From assembly GCA_965365275.1 (NCBI GenBank), contig CBDUBA010000010.1:1-64000 (forward strand): DNA of 64,000 nt, read 5' to 3'. The position numbers and the translations under genes were made by a program. The notes below the pieces were generated by a model. The model made no database searches, had not been told where the DNA came from, and was given only the letters and a program-made list of their open reading frames with translations. Numbering within the stretch: position 1 is the first letter of the stretch; every line of letters starts with the position of its first letter. The DNA comes from JAGTVG01 sp965365275 (GTDB taxonomy: Bacteria > Bacteroidota > Bacteroidia > Cytophagales > Cyclobacteriaceae). Of the stretch, positions 63,483 to 64,000 are shown in pieces.

Positions 63483-63860
63483 ATGTTTAAAAGTATAAGT
63501 CTTATATTACTTTTCGTAGTATCCTTCCTCCACGGATTCAGTCAGGAAGAACAAAAGAAGAAGGATGACGAGAAATCCTTCAGGGATAATCTATTAATAA
63601 TACCCTTTGATGATAATTTGATAGAGCAGGATTCTTTACAACTGAGAATTCTGCCTGAGCCATGGGAACAGGATACCACCCTGGATAAATACAACATGCC
63701 TATCGCCAGACCCTATTCTACGGATCCCATGCCAAACTTCATGATTGCAGAACCGGGTGTTACTTACTATATGCGTAACTCTATGGGGCCAGATCATTAT
63801 ACCAGGCCATTGAGTACCGATACGCTTGAGATCGATCGGCACAAATCAGATAAGAAATAA
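63483..63860 (+). CDS. small secreted protein, unrecognised
   Basis: This 125-residue protein has a clear signal peptide (about 1-20, GFSQ) followed by a charged linker (EEQKKKDDEKS) and a short Pro-rich C-terminal part (LPEPWEQDT, TDPMPNFMIAEPG). It has no Cys and no recognised domain. It stands alone near the window edge. Confidence 0.55.
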   Translation: MFKSISLILLFVVSFLHGFSQEEQKKKDDEKSFRDNLLIIPFDDNLIEQDSLQLRILPEPWEQDTTLDKYNMPIARPYSTDPMPNFMIAEPGVTYYMRNSMGPDHYTRPLSTDTLEIDRHKSDKK

Positions 63861-64000
63861 CGATTTTTAGTCATATTTTTCCTGCAAAGCCAATTAATCC
63901 TTTATATTGCTAACCATATCAGGATATCATCTCTAGGGTAATCCTGATCGCAGGAGTTTCTAACTCCAAATTGGTTTAATCGTTATTGATAAACGCATAT

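Noticed and set aside
1..64000. Search for tRNA, rRNA, CRISPR arrays, transposases or integrases
   Set aside because: None was recognised by eye on either strand; a dedicated tRNA or CRISPR scan could still find a small element.

Overview
This window is a low-GC chromosomal segment from a member of the Bacteroidota, probably free-living or marine. The evidence is: promoter-like TAnnTTTG boxes instead of Shine-Dalgarno-rich starts; a division and cell-wall (dcw) cluster in Bacteroidota order that opens with mraZ and ends with ftsZ; family signatures typical of the phylum (DUF5117-type zinc protease, DUF4954, FecA-like TonB receptor with a carboxypeptidase-like N-terminal domain, Tat-tagged Gfo/Idh oxidoreductase, large FtsX-type permease); and a sulfatase/GH9 group that suggests use of sulfated polysaccharide. 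No rRNA, tRNA, CRISPR array, insertion sequence or prophage was seen.

Layout. 1-6.0 kb (minus): three secreted peptidase-family genes, namely a metzincin-like protease, an M14-fold protein that has lost its catalytic residues, and an intact M14 carboxypeptidase. 6.1-11.4 kb: DUF3109, accC-accB, efp, rpmF-DUF177 and pdxA. 11.5-15.5 kb (plus): rsmA, mgtE, a 2-hydroxyacid dehydrogenase and a membrane pentapeptide-repeat protein. 15.5-31 kb: an accessory region with a serine hydrolase, sulfatase-GH9-sulfatase, a Tat/Cys-rich C_GCAxxG_C_C protein, an atypical SDR, an FtsX-type permease, DoxX plus Gfo/Idh, and a TlpA-like thioredoxin lipoprotein. 31.3-46.5 kb (plus): the dcw cluster mraZ-rsmH-ftsL-ftsI-murE-mraY-murD-ftsW-murG-murC-ftsQ-ftsA-ftsZ, tightly overlapping, with AAAGTGG direct repeats upstream that look like a MraZ operator and a strong terminator after ftsZ. 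47-49.5 kb: a FecA-like TonB-dependent receptor with three palindromes upstream and a terminator downstream. 49.9-54.3 kb: acyl carrier protein, ADP-forming acyl-CoA synthetase and DUF4954 left-handed beta-helix protein in one probable operon. 54.4-56.9 kb: an outer-membrane protein, a stand-alone DnaB-like domain with no P-loop, and a truncated DUF4136 gene. 56.9-61 kb (minus): an unusual ABC operon of outer-membrane barrel, LolD-like ATPase, FtsX-like permease with periplasmic His motifs, and divergent ZnuA-like lipoprotein. 61.3-63.9 kb: secreted proteins of uncertain role.

The best candidates for something under-described are the FtsX-type/ZnuA-like ABC operon, the ACP / ADP-forming ligase / DUF4954 operon, the DnaB-like domain without a P-loop, and the active/inactive M14 pair. 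All family names come from reading motifs by eye; no database search was run.
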